NCBI GenBank assembly: GCA_013054445.1
Contig: JAAMPI010000247.1
Coordinates: forward strand, 1-47,943
Length of the DNA stretch: 47,943 nt
Reading direction: 5' to 3'
Source of the DNA: Cudoniella acicularis
Lineage: Eukaryota > Ascomycota > Leotiomycetes > Helotiales > Helotiaceae
Part shown: positions 1 to 10,262 of the stretch, piece after piece
Layout: each line of letters starts with the position of its first letter
How positions within the stretch are numbered: the first letter of the stretch is position 1
Translations under genes and position numbers: made by a program
The notes under the pieces: generated by a model
Seen by the model: only the letters and a program-made list of their open reading frames with translations
The model's database searches: none
Told to the model about the DNA's origin: nothing

Positions 1-123
1 GGGGAGGGTGAGGATGAGAGTGATGCGAGGTCACCGCTTTTGGGGAATAGAGATAGGAGGGGNNGAAAGAAGGAGGTGTATGTGGTTAACTATAAGAAAG
101 GGGTAGTTGATGAAAATAAATGA
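1..123 (+). CDS. 3' end of an unidentified protein (partial)
   Basis: Frame 1 is open from the window edge to a TGA at 121-123, giving about 40 hydrophilic residues rich in Glu, Asp, Arg and Lys and ending in VVDENK. There is no start inside the window, so only a C-terminal tail is present. Two undetermined bases at 63-64 hide one residue and could also hide a frame error. No domain is visible. The call rests only on an open frame and coding-like composition, so it could be chance. Confidence 0.35.
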   Translation, partial: GEGEDESDARSPLLGNRDRRXXKKEVYVVNYKKGVVDENK

Positions 124-1153
124 ACGAAGTAATCCGAGTCGCATCTCGAGTCTCACGAAAAGCATGTCTTCTAGCTCTCGGATCTTTCTAATCTCCATCC
201 GATAAATCAGAACCCGCAAATGAAGAATATACCCTCCTACGACTAAATATTAATATTATCACGAGATACCGCAGATCAAAAGATAGGCAGAGCTTTACTG
301 TATACCATCACCTGCAAGCATAGAACATTAAGTATAACATCTAAAATCAACTAAATAAAACAAAAGTAATCTTACTAGTAACAACATAAACGTAACAGAA
401 ACAATTCAAAATATTACTTACCCCTCTCACTCACCTTCCTATCCTGGCATTTATTTCCCCTTCCTTCCCCGACTCCCGAGCCTCGTAAAAACAACACTAA
501 TACGGAGGTACCAAGAAGACAAATCGGCAAATGACTCACGCCGCCCCCCTGTCAGCCACAGCACAACACATCCGCCAAGCTTCATCTCATGAGCCCTTGT
601 CCAATCCGTCTAACGTTAAACAAATTTCGCTTTCAAGAGATGGAAATATTTTATATAACTGTCCTTTGTGCCTACTTACTTTCTTATTCTTGTTATTAAC
701 ACGATTTATCTCATCTAACATCCCCTTACAACCCCACCCACCACTCTGCTTCCTATCCATACCACCTTTCACCACTCATCACTTTAAAATTTAAAATCTC
801 AACCCCAATCCTTAATCCCATTCCAATTCCTATTCTCAACTCTCGGCTCTTATATAAAATATCACTCAACACATATTCTCGACATCCAAAATCTAACCTC
901 TTACTCCGACTCTTACCCCGACTCCGACTCCGACTCCGGATCCCTTCTAGTTTATAAAGACAGGCAGCAATCTCAACTCTCTTTCTCTCCTCAACAAGGT
1001 GCAGAATATAAATATTTTCACTAGATATCTATTACCAGATAGCCATACTATTATACTCTCGATATTTAGACCGCTACCGGTACTTTCTCTCACTTCTCCA
1101 ACCCAGCACCACATCCAACACACAACCAACCCTCCCCCTCTTCTCGTTTCAAA
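124..1153. other. Intergenic region upstream of the GNAT gene
   Basis: No gene is supported here; the ORFs present are short and lack family features. The segment is AT-rich to about 450, then C/T-rich. A TATA-like TATATAAAATA lies near 851-861, about 300 bp before the ATG at 1154, and a (CCGACT)n tract lies at 918-939. The last 60 bp before the ATG are pyrimidine-rich with CAAAA directly before the start, as is usual for a fungal leader. Confidence 0.5.
918..939. repeat. (CCGACT)n hexanucleotide tract
   Basis: Three perfect CCGACT units followed by CCGG, with an imperfect further copy just upstream (906-917). It is a simple-sequence tract in the leader/promoter of the acetyltransferase gene. 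Confidence 0.85.
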
Positions 1154-1983
1154 ATGTCAACTCCCCACCCCAGCTCACCACCAAAACCAAACCCCAAAAT
1201 AACCCTCCACCCCGTCCACGCCCTCGACTTCCCCCTCCTCGCAACCCTAGAAACCCAAACCTTCTACCCCGAGCCCTTCTCCAGCGTCGCTTTCGGCCCT
1301 ACCCGTGACTCAGCAGAAAACATGGCCTTAAGAGCTGAGGGCTTGACGAAGAATTATCTGGAGGGTAGTGAGGAGATGGGAGGAAGGGTGGGTGAAAAGA
1401 GGAGGTGGTGGAGTTTTGTTAAGGCTGTTTGTGGGGAGGAAATTGTGGGGTGGGCCGGGTGGAGTTTTAATTTTGTTGGTGAGGGTGAAGGCGAGGGTGA
1501 AGTGGGGGAGAAAGAAGAGAAGGAGGAGGGAGGGGAGGGAAGGCTAGTAGGGATAGTAAAGATGAGATTGTCTGGGGGATAGGCGCTAACGCCAAATTCT
1601 GCCATGATGTATTCATCGCCGCAGACGAACACATGTTGCGTAGTTGTGGTGGGAAAGATTTCGCAAGTGAGTTCTTTTCTTTCTCCTCCATTGTCACCGA
1701 AAAGGAGCTGATTTGAGTAGAGCTAACCACCCTCGTCATCTCACCCTCTTACCAACGTCAAGGAATCGGCACCTTGCTCCTAGAAGAAGGCTTAAAGGAG
1801 ATTGATGAGCTGGGTTTGCAATGTGTGCTCTCATCTTCGCCGCAAGGGGAAGGATTGTATAGGAGATTTGGGTTCGAGGAGGTGGAAGTTATGGAGTTGA
1901 GGTTGTGGGAGTATGAAGGGGGTGAGGGGTTAGGGGCTACGAGACATGTGGTTATGCGGAGGCCGCAGGCTGTTTCGAGATGA
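1154..1983 (+). CDS. GNAT-family N-acetyltransferase, with an intron and a frame break
   Basis: This is a fungal GNAT acetyltransferase, which would transfer an acetyl group from acetyl-CoA; the substrate is unknown. The N-terminal part begins MSTPHPSSPPKPNP at 1154 and includes a W-x-x-W-S-F strand. The acetyl-CoA-binding motif A, QRQGIGTLLLEEGL, lies around 1758-1799, followed by a C-terminal LGLQCVLSSSPQGEGLYRRF segment typical of the family. A clear intron (GTGAGT to TAG) occupies 1667-1720 and joins ...GKDFA to KLTTLVISPSYQ. The stop is at 1981-1983. The N-terminal frame ends in a TAG at 1580-1582, whereas the downstream part (DEIVWGIGANAKFCHDVF) is in another frame. The switch falls in a Glu/Gly-coding GGGAGGA tract at 1480-1560. 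It may be a sequencing or real indel there, or a second intron of about 1479-1561. The family is secure; the middle of the model is not. Confidence 0.72.
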
Positions 1984-2400
1984 TATAGTTTATGTATCTG
2001 AAGTGTCTCTCGATTAATTGTGATGTCTTGGTTCAAAAGAGTGTGAATACGAGACAAATTATCAACCTGGGCCTCTGAAGGCATGAAAAAATCTTTAGCA
2101 AATGAGCATAACTGCGAAAACAAAAACCCTCCAATCCAAAGTCCCCAAAAACAAAGCGCGAATTCTCAATTTAAAAGACAATGATTATGACAACTGAAAA
2201 TGAAGGTCGATACTTTGGAAGGTACGAAGCTCCATAACGTATATTTCGATGGGCAGTTATGATTCGAAGTCGGTCCAGAGACAGCGGCTTTCAGCAAGGG
2301 ACTTGTCCTTGCAGGAAAGAATGGTGGAATCAAATAATGTCGGTATTGATCAAAACCTAGCACTCGATCTCCGGGCTGTGCCCGCAGCTTGATGGGACGG
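1984..2400. other. Spacer between convergent genes
   Basis: About 420 bp between the stop codons of the GNAT gene and the Zn2Cys6 regulator. It should hold both 3' UTRs. No gene, repeat or structured RNA is visible. Confidence 0.5.
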
Positions 2401-4318
2401 TTATGTCACCAAGAGACTTTTGCCGTGCGTTTCGAGGTGTTTAACCCAGTCCCAAGAAGGGAGACCTAGAAAAATAACAATTAGTGCATGCAAAAGTTCT
2501 AGGGAGCCTTGGGTCTTTCATACCGTTGTCATGATCGGCCCACATTTCTTCCACTAGCTGCTGAGATAAATCGATGTTCCCAAGAGAGCTCCATTCCCTC
2601 AATTTTTGAAACTGGGATAAAATGGCAGCCCTATCCTCAGCCTGGATCGCCGCAGTTCCAATGACGAAGAGAGGAAACAGCAAATATGCCATAACTCCAT
2701 CACCACTTCTGATCTTCATCATTCCAGCAATTGTCTGTTGCACGATGGCTTGCATTTGGCTGTCAGCCTTGTCATCAGGAAAGGCAATCGAGAATAACCA
2801 TACGAAAAGCGCTCTTTGATAGAATTGAGTGGCCAGACCGCACTCTCGAGAAAAGTTGATTGATGGTGTCCAGTTCATCAGATCCTTCCGGATAGAGACG
2901 GCTGAGCATATTACATTGCCGTCAGGTTGGACAGTAGCTACTGCTTGGCTGCGCAAAGAGGCAATTCGACCCATAAATTCACTAAGCCCATCTTGCACAC
3001 CATTCATAAACGGGTCGTGGTGGAGAGAGGCTGTGTTGGTCTGGAATCGAGGTTTTGATGATGAAGAGGGTGAAGTGACTGTGGCGATAGTTTCGTGATA
3101 TGTAAAGAATTCGAGAAGAAATGGATCGACGTCGGTAACGATCGCGTCAGCTATATCATGGTTTGGCAATCTACCAGCACGTCTCGCTCCTGCAATAAGT
3201 ACTTCGCGGGCCTGGTCGAGATGCTTTCTCCAGGAATCATCTCCTGAGCCCTCGCATAATTCATAAAGCCACAAAAGAGTCGAGGTTGCAAAGAGGATGT
3301 CTTGGCCTGGAACACCGTGTGTGTATGGCGTTGCATCTCCTGCCCTAAAAGCTGCTACACGATTTGGATGATTCTGCAATGAGGTTTGGTGGAGTTGATG
3401 CGTTTCATTTGTGAGTTCGACATCCGGTCCTGGCTGAACTTTCGAAAGATGTAATCCTGCTAAGCAAAGAAGGGCATCCATAACATTTCTGTCAGCCAAT
3501 GCCAACGGGACCAGGGCCGTTTTCATTGGATTGTTGTTACTGTTTGAAGTCGTTAAAAGGTCGGACAATACATCCGTAAAATGGTAAAACATTCTCACGC
3601 GAACGTTTGAATCAACACCGCGGATTGGGAAAATTGGTAGCGCAGCCGGTACGTAGACTTCCGGAAAATTCGCCATCCTTTGAACGGAGACGTACCCTTC
3701 ATCCGTGATGAGGTCAGTGGAGGTGTTTTGATACATGTTTGCGTTGTTGTTCTGTAAGACACCTTCTCCATAGGCAATTTGGACTGGCGATGGCATCATT
3801 TCCGAGGCCGAGGAGTTTCCAGCAGAATGAAAAGGGAGGTTCCAATTAGTTCCAAGGTATTGTGGCTTATGGCAAAAGCCATGATATTCTAGAGCAGGCG
3901 AAGGATAATGGGGAAGTCCATCGGAATAGGCTCGGGGGATTGGAGGTGAAAATTCTCCCGATTCGCTGAGAGGGAAGCAATATTGTGAATCCGCATTGTT
4001 GGGCCTGGCAGCGTTACGATTTCTTTGCCTTCTTCCTGCTGGTGTCGTGATCCAATCTTTTGGATTTTCGTATCCCTTGCAAAGATTGTTTGCCTTTAAA
4101 CAATTTCTACATCCGGGACGAGCTTCTGTCAAGGGTGTCAATTGTTTTCACAATTCCAGAGGTCAAATATGAAGATGTCGCTCAAGAGACATATTGGGAG
4201 CAGTAAAACACATACCATCACACTTCTTTTTTCGCTCACGACAGGTAATGCATCCGGTTCGACTGCGCTCAATTTTTCTTGGACGTCCATGCGACGAGGA
4301 TCTAGGTTGGGAAGCCAT
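2401..4318 (-). CDS. Zn2Cys6 fungal transcription factor
   Basis: Three exons, complement(2401-2465, 2524-4125, 4216-4318), give 589 residues. The track frame alone misses both ends. The start MASQPRSSSHGRPRKIERSR is followed by the zinc cluster C-I-T-C-x6-C-D-E-A-R-P-G-C-R-N-C-x6-C, residues about 24-51. The 90-nt first intron (GTATGT, TTGAC, CAG) falls exactly between the third and fourth cysteines, a common place in this family. The 58-nt last intron has a GTATGA donor, a CACTAAT branch and a CTAG acceptor; it replaces the unspliced tail with WVKHLETHGKSLLVT. The middle and C-terminal part resembles the helical fungal-specific TF domain (Fungal_trans_2 type), with ALVPLALADRNVMDALLCLA near its start. 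It would bind CGG-type sites in the nucleus. The target is unknown and no metabolic cluster is adjacent to suggest one. Confidence 0.9.
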
Positions 4319-5250
4319 TCACGCTGCGTTGCAAGTGGGAGAGAGAGAAGGTAGAAGTTAGAGTATAATAGATATATGATGTGTTGAGAATGAAAAAAAG
4401 GAAACATTCATCTCGAAGGCGGGGGATATTGTTTATGATAGGCCTCCAGGTTTGGAAGGGACATGACCAGGCCCCCCTTCGACGACTTGCATGGTTGCCA
4501 CATTAATGACCATTGATTTGATTTCAAACGGTTACAGCGCATGAGAATCGACGGGGTGTGCTGTCTCACTCCATTGGATGTATTGGACGAACCAGCATGC
4601 ATGTGTATCAACTCGACGGCCGCTGGAAGGTTGGTGGGAGCTCTACCAGATTACCGGGCTTAAAAGTTGCAAGATACCTGGGTTGCCGGGCACTCAAGAG
4701 AGAGCGATTCACGTGGAGGTGCCGACGGCGGTGTTGGTCCAATGATCGAGCGTTGCATGGCGGAGGAAGAGAGGAGATGGAAAAAGAATAGAATCTGGGG
4801 AGAGAAGGAGAGGGAGAGAAAGAGAAACATTAGAGTTTAGAAGTGCAAGGCTAGGCAGAACGAGGATTGAGAAACATTAGAGTTTGGAAGCGCAAGGCTA
4901 GGCACAAGCTCACAGCTCTCGAATGAGGCCGCTCACGTGATCCTTCAATCTGCTGTGCCACGTGAGACAGGCCCTCGTCCTCTTAATTGACTATCCGCTC
5001 TCATTTGGCGCTCACGATCTTGGGAGGAAAGGTCCAAGCACATACGCCTTTCATCTCCATCTTCGACCAGTCACCAAATCACATCAAATCGCCATGAATC
5101 GGATCATCTCCACCCGGCCTCGTGTTACACAAAATCAAAAAGTCCTGATGGCAAGCGCCGGCCGCCAGCCGCGGCTTCCTCGAAATAATCGGCATCTATA
5201 CTTAGTACCCATGATCTCCATATGATTCTCCACTCGTGCCGGCACATTTC
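4319..5250. other. Promoter region of the Zn2Cys6 gene and spacer to the DUF3445 gene
   Basis: About 930 bp with no supported gene. The first part is the leader and promoter of the regulator. A 36-bp sequence occurs twice (4822-4857 and 4869-4904). The remainder up to 5250 is the 3' flank of the DUF3445 gene. Confidence 0.5.
4822..4904. repeat. 36-bp direct repeat, two copies, 47-bp period
   Basis: Copies at 4822-4857 and 4869-4904 start GAGAAACATTAGAGTTT and end CAAGGCTAGGCA. They differ at only two positions, both transitions (A/G and T/C). An 11-bp spacer separates them, so this looks like a recent local duplication. Confidence 0.85.
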
Positions 5251-6438
5251 TTATTCCCACTTTTGGACCGTGCACTCGTAATCCTCGAGGACTTCATCGC
5301 ACCACTTCTCAAACATCTCTCCCCAAACATGCCGACCTTTATATTTGGCCATGATGGGCGGCCAAGCTCGAATGGCTGAACGAAAGGCATACAAATTGCC
5401 CTTCTCATCTCTCAAATCGGTCAATGGCGTAAGATACGTTCGGACCATGAACAAGACGGCTCGACTCCGTGGCAGCCTTCGCAGAGTCTGCCGCTCGTGT
5501 CGAATTCGGATGTCTTCAGGACGGATCGTGTGTGGCATCGAGTCCGGAAAAGGATCCTGCTGAAACATGGTCTCATTCATCTGCATAAAGTAGTTGTTCC
5601 GTTGCACAGGGCTGTCGACCTTCAGGCCGAGGAAGAATCTATCCATGGCTTTCCTCAGCTTCTCCTCCCACATGGGCACTGGCCCATGAATGCGCCACAA
5701 AGGCCACCCAATTCTCTCCTCAATATACCAACCAGCTGGTGCCATCGAAAAACTGGCTTTCCTGCCTCTTGTCAGCGCTTATGTCGTTGGAACAGTGCCA
5801 CCAACTTACAGATAATACTGTTGGGAGTCTTCTTCCTTTTCAGTCCCAGGAAGCAACAAGTTGATGTCTTCCATCACAAGCTGGGCTATCACTTCCAAGG
5901 GATGTTGGTCATAAGGTGCAGTCACCTTGAATTTTCGATTTGTTATGTTGTTGTGGATATAGCCAGGCCTGTCTTTGAGGAGTTGGAAATGTGCTGGATA
6001 CCGTCGAACCAAGAAGTCGACAATGTATTCGAGTGCTTCTTCACAGGCTCGCTCAGCACCGGGAAGGCATTGCATGACACCATTCCGATTTGTTCGAATC
6101 AAATATCTTCTCAGTTCTTGCTCCTGCTTGTACAAGTTGTCAAGGATGAGCCATTCTTCTTCTGGCATCTTTCGAATGCCCATCGTCATATGATACTTTC
6201 CTGCTTGCCACGGCCGATAGGGATGGGGTAGCTTCTTCTCAACGTCCAAGTCGGATACTGGCTGAATACTAGAAAAATCCAAAGCATTGGGGCCACGTTC
6301 ATATTTCTTGAGGTATTTGCGAATGCAAATCAATGAACCAGGTGCTAATGATATCAGCAAGATGCTGATGAGGCTCAACCAAACCATGAAGAGTATATGG
6401 TAGTCACCAGAGGCGAGCAAGCCGAAAAAGGAGTCCAT
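5251..6438 (-). CDS. DUF3445 / HODM-alpha-like heme-dependent oxidative demethylase family protein
   Basis: Two exons, complement(5251-5761, 5810-6438), encode 379 residues. The 48-nt intron (GTAAGT ... GGCAG) joins ...DSQQYYL to KASFSMAPAGWYIEERIGWPL. One hydrophobic segment (residues about 14-35, HILFMVWLSLISILLISLAP) predicts an N-terminal membrane anchor. After it come the family's conserved blocks: PYRPWQAGKYHMTMGI, then IEERIGWPLWRIHGPVP, and finally RHERQTLRRLPRSRAVLFMV with TYLTPL. In bacteria, relatives of this family form the alpha subunit of a heme-dependent oxidative N-demethylase. In fungi the stand-alone, membrane-anchored form is widespread but the substrate is not established. 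No redox partner gene is nearby. The reading frame is intact. Confidence 0.85.
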
Positions 6439-7534
6439 GTTTTCTTCGCTGCTGGCAATCCGGGATTTTTTTTATTTTTTTTTATTTCCAACGCAAGGAG
6501 AGGTTTGACCTCTTAAGTAGCAAGTCATCAACTCTAAGGAATCGCACTCAGAACCATTGAATATTTGTATGTACCAATCAAGCAGTGTTGGCTGGATGAA
6601 GCGTCATGTCATACGGCCAAGCCCTTCACAAAGCACAGAGTCATACGTGTCCATGAAATCTCAATGATGTTCTACAAAGATATTGCGATCCTAGGTTTCT
6701 TGTACCTCACTGGCGCAATTACTTCTAAGATCTCAGGTGGGCCGCAGATGTGCCTGTTAATGGCTCATGCAAGTGCGACCGCCGCAAGCGCTCGAAGCGT
6801 CGTTGTTCTGTCCAATAGTGCTATAATTTTCTTCACTTAGTTGATTGTGAATTCCGCTTTATCGTTGTCATGATACTTTATGGCTTCATTGCCGTAACAA
6901 CCTCCTTATAATGCAACGCAAAAAAACTCTAGTCTTCACATGTGGACTTAAGTGCGAAATTTTCAATCGGTTTATCTTCTGCAAGCTTCCTGTTAAGATT
7001 TCGATTTTCTATTCTAGCTTCCCGACACTTGTAGATTGCTGACTGGATGAAAAAGTTTAACAGACTGCGATGCATTTCGAATCCTTATTATCTGATACTC
7101 CACAACCCAAAACACCATGAACGAGAGAAGGGCATTCAAGCACCTCATAAAACAATTCAGCGTAATGTCATGCACTCCCTCTAAATTCCTACTATTTCAT
7201 TCCTCTCACCGCATATCACAAACTACACCCGCAACAGCCTCGAACCATTTTCAATCCAATCACTACAGCTGCAAATCCGGCATCAACCTTCTCCACAATT
7301 CGGTACTTTGCGCACGTCACAACATACGTGGTTCCAAACGAGCTCGCCCCACTCCCCCTCCCCCTCCATCAACATATTGGCCCATTCCCACCTTTACATG
7401 AACACTTCTATTACCTTATCGACTCCTGAGCAAGAGCTATCGCTGGCCATCATCATGCATTTAATATATCCTGCACTCAATTCCAAATTCGTCACCAATG
7501 CTCGAAATGTTTGGTTCAAACTGCCAACCCGTTT
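6439..7534. other. Upstream region of the DUF3445 gene, no gene supported
   Basis: About 1.1 kb. A T-rich tract at 6466-6487 (two runs of eight or more T) sits 30-50 bp before the DUF3445 ATG and may be a poly(dA:dT) promoter element. ORFs at 6565-6840 and 7117-7401 show no family features or fungal leader context and are treated as chance. Nothing else is recognised. Confidence 0.45.
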
Positions 7535-7774
7535 CTAACGGGCATTCCGACCGGCATAAACTCCAGCGGGTCTGGCGGTTCGAGAGCTTATCTTCCTGCA
7601 GGCTTGCTTGACCGTTAGGGTCATTTGAGTTGTGGAAGCCGTCATACCGTTGTCGGGAGCTTGGAAGTTCGGTGACCCGGTTTCTTTGTTCCCGGGAAGG
7701 GATAAGGGAGAGCGAAAGTCGTAATGTGGTCCGCAGCGCACCGGACGGAACGGGTTGGTGAGCTGCGTAAGCAT
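7535..7774 (-). CDS. Small hypothetical protein, alternative spliced or retained-intron ends
   Basis: The ATG at 7774 has a fungal-type context: a pyrimidine-rich leader followed by ATCCACAATCAAA immediately before it. The frame begins MLTQLTNPFRPVRCGPHYDF and is rich in Pro, Arg and Ser. Read straight through it gives 79 residues, ending GVYAGRNAR with the stop at 7535-7537. Inside it is a well-formed intron at 7596-7647: GTATGA donor, CTAAC branch and TGCAG acceptor. Splicing it would end the protein after 44 residues (stop at 7588-7590). No domain, signal peptide or membrane segment is seen. It stands alone in a gene-poor stretch. It could be a small protein gene or the 5' part of a non-coding transcript. 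Confidence 0.45.
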   Translation of the reverse strand: MLTQLTNPFRPVRCGPHYDFRSPLSLPGNKETGSPNFQAPDNGMTASTTQMTLTVKQACRKISSRTARPAGVYAGRNAR

Positions 7775-9542
7775 TTTGATTGTGGATGTGGGGGGAGCGA
7801 GCTGGCGTGTTGATGCGAGGAGTGTGAGGTCAGGGTTTTGTCATGTGGTGTACGAAGGTACTTGCTTATGTACACTATTGAGCAGGGTGGAGAAAGCGAG
7901 TGCTTTTTAGGAGCTAATGTACTGCTCACAGGAATTGCGATTGAGAAGGGAGCCTCAAGGCTACCGGAAATTTAGAATAATTCTAAAGGTCGTCACTGAG
8001 ATTTCTCGGACTCCCCAATTGAGAACCACTCCTATTTACTAAAGTGAAACTGTGAAGTTGGACAGGGCGTAGCGACTCTTTTTGCAAACCGATTAAGAAA
8101 ACTATCCTTGAAAAGTGAATTATGTTTGATTTTACTCACGCTACGGTATTTATAAATGCTCCGCATTACACCTGGAAACTGAAGTGCCGCGGCCATGGTC
8201 CTGCATTCCAGCGGATTGCAAAGGTGCTTGGAGATGAGGTTCATAAGGTGTGGGCGAGTAGTAGTATCTTTACCGTTATTGGAACGCTGTTCAGTAAGTG
8301 AGTGGGTGTCGGATTGAGGACGCGTGAGGAGGAAGTGAGAGGTTAATATTTTAATAAAAGGGTGATATACCGGTCAACTAACCAACTGCCATTGAATAAG
8401 TGAACGGATGGATGAACGAACGAATGAGCGAAAGAAAGTGGGGTAAGACAGATAGTTAGGTAATGTATACCTACGATCAGTACTTGAAAGGTGCCTTTGA
8501 AATCTTGGTAATCGCATTATCAAGGACCAAGGGGGCGCTCTAAGACATGCTTGGTTGGTCGTCCGCTTGTTGCGAATTGTGGGTTCGATTCAAAGGAAGT
8601 TCTGGGATTGGAAATCTGGTTGTTTTTGAAAAGGGAGTGAGGTTTGGGGTAGGAGTTTATTTCGATGTCTAGGGTTGGCAGTGGACGTGGGGGTGAATAT
8701 AGATTTATTTATGCAGCCTATGTTCTTACTGTAGTAATTATAATTTTCTATACATTACACTGCCCAGTTCCCGGATCATCTATCACCCATTCACTTCTCT
8801 CCCTATCTTATTCACGATTCACAAACTAGCAACTTGAAAATTCTTGGTAACAAGTCTGCAAGATGTATTTAAAGCAGCACTTGGGCTTAGAGGGGGATTG
8901 GAGCTAGAAAGGAAAAGAAACCAGAGAAGGACGAGGGAGAGATTGATACCAATTGGCGTAAGAGACAATTAGGGAGGGGGTAGGAGGGAAAGGGGTGGGA
9001 AGTATTACTGGTCTACTAGTGGGGTTATTAGGATTTTTGATCGGTTGAAGATGAGGACAAGAAGGGGGAAATAGGAAAAAGGGGGAAATATATTTTGACT
9101 GTTTAGAGAGAACTTAGTATGGAGACGTGCTGCTGCCGTAGCTATATTCTACTGTCAAGTCAACCTAATACTCACTGCTAATGACATTTCCGTTCGTTCA
9201 GCTCCTTCATTCACACTCTTTCCCCCCGTAAACAAACACAATAAATTTCCTAACCAGCGAGTCGGAGTCAAAATAATTTGACTTCAAAAACCAAATCTAA
9301 CTCAGAAAACTCGTCACAGCAGTTACACCTATAGATATCTCGCTTTATGGGCAAGGATCAGATTGAGTTACAGATTAGCAATATTACTTGTTCTTGTTTC
9401 TATAGATTATGTATAGTGTGGCTAAGATCTTGAGGATGCTTTTGCTTGTTGAGTGCTCCTAGTATTTAGGGGTGCATAGTACTGGGAGTGAAGGGGTGTA
9501 TAAAAGATATTTGAGTTAATGGATTTGTCAGTATGAAAGAGG

Positions 9543-9563
9543 GAACGAACGAACGAACGAACG
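9543..9563. repeat. (GAAC)5 tetranucleotide microsatellite
   Basis: Five perfect GAAC units plus one G. Shorter relatives of the same unit lie at 8413-8424 and 10248-10262. Confidence 0.9.
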
Positions 9564-10247
9564 GGTATTTTTAGAAGTAGCTTTCCTTTCTTGGATACCT
9601 AATACAGCCAGCCATAAGAGGTGCGTCAATGTGGCAAGTTGTTATGAACGGATGCTTCGACTTCCGATATCGAGAAAGCAACCACTTAGAATAAAGTCCG
9701 AGACGTAGTGCCTAGCAAAGGTGAGGAGAATTCCATCTATCGGTGTAAATTATTTACCCATGGCAGGCGCTATTTTTAACACATAACTTAGCTAAAGGCA
9801 CAAGAATCTTGAACTCAGGGAGTATGAAAAATGATATACTTATATCCCTAAGTAAGGAAGTAGTCAATACCCCACTATCCGTAATTGAAATATAAAGATC
9901 CGATAGTAGAAAAATTATGAAGTGATATCTTTTAAGTGTAAAATTGAAGTAAAATCCAAATAATTAATTCACTGTTTATATTCACATTCTCGTTCCCGGG
10001 TTCCGTAGACAGAGAAGATTTCTTCCCAACCATCTATATAACCGCACATGAGTTCTCATTCGGATTCCTGAATTGATTTACGTAAAAATCATGGGAGAGA
10101 CTGAAGGAGCTGTGCAGCTGTACTGTATATTTTAGTAGAAAGGGAAGGAATATAGGTTCTCGGGGCTCACGGTGATGTAAGGTGAGGTAGATTTGTTTAA
10201 AATCTAGTGATATCTATGTATAGAGATGTGAGAAGGAGAAAATAACT

Positions 10248-10262
10248 GAACGAACGAACGAA
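10248..10262. repeat. Short (GAAC)n tract
   Basis: Three GAAC units plus GAA, the same repeat unit and orientation as the longer tract at 9543-9563. Confidence 0.75.

Noticed and set aside
31..219. Minus-strand ORF at the left edge
   Set aside because: It overlaps the NN bases and the plus-strand open frame and has no features.
2441..2523. Unspliced C-terminus of the Zn2Cys6 protein
   Set aside because: A strong intron (GTATGA, CACTAAT, CTAG) spans it, and the spliced tail is more plausible.
6565..6840. Plus-strand 91-codon ORF upstream of the DUF3445 gene
   Set aside because: No family motif, no splice-supported extension and no promoter context; likely chance.
8520..8610. T-loop-like GGGTTCGATTCA suggesting a tRNA
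   Set aside because: No A box, acceptor stem or anticodon arm could be matched at the right spacing.
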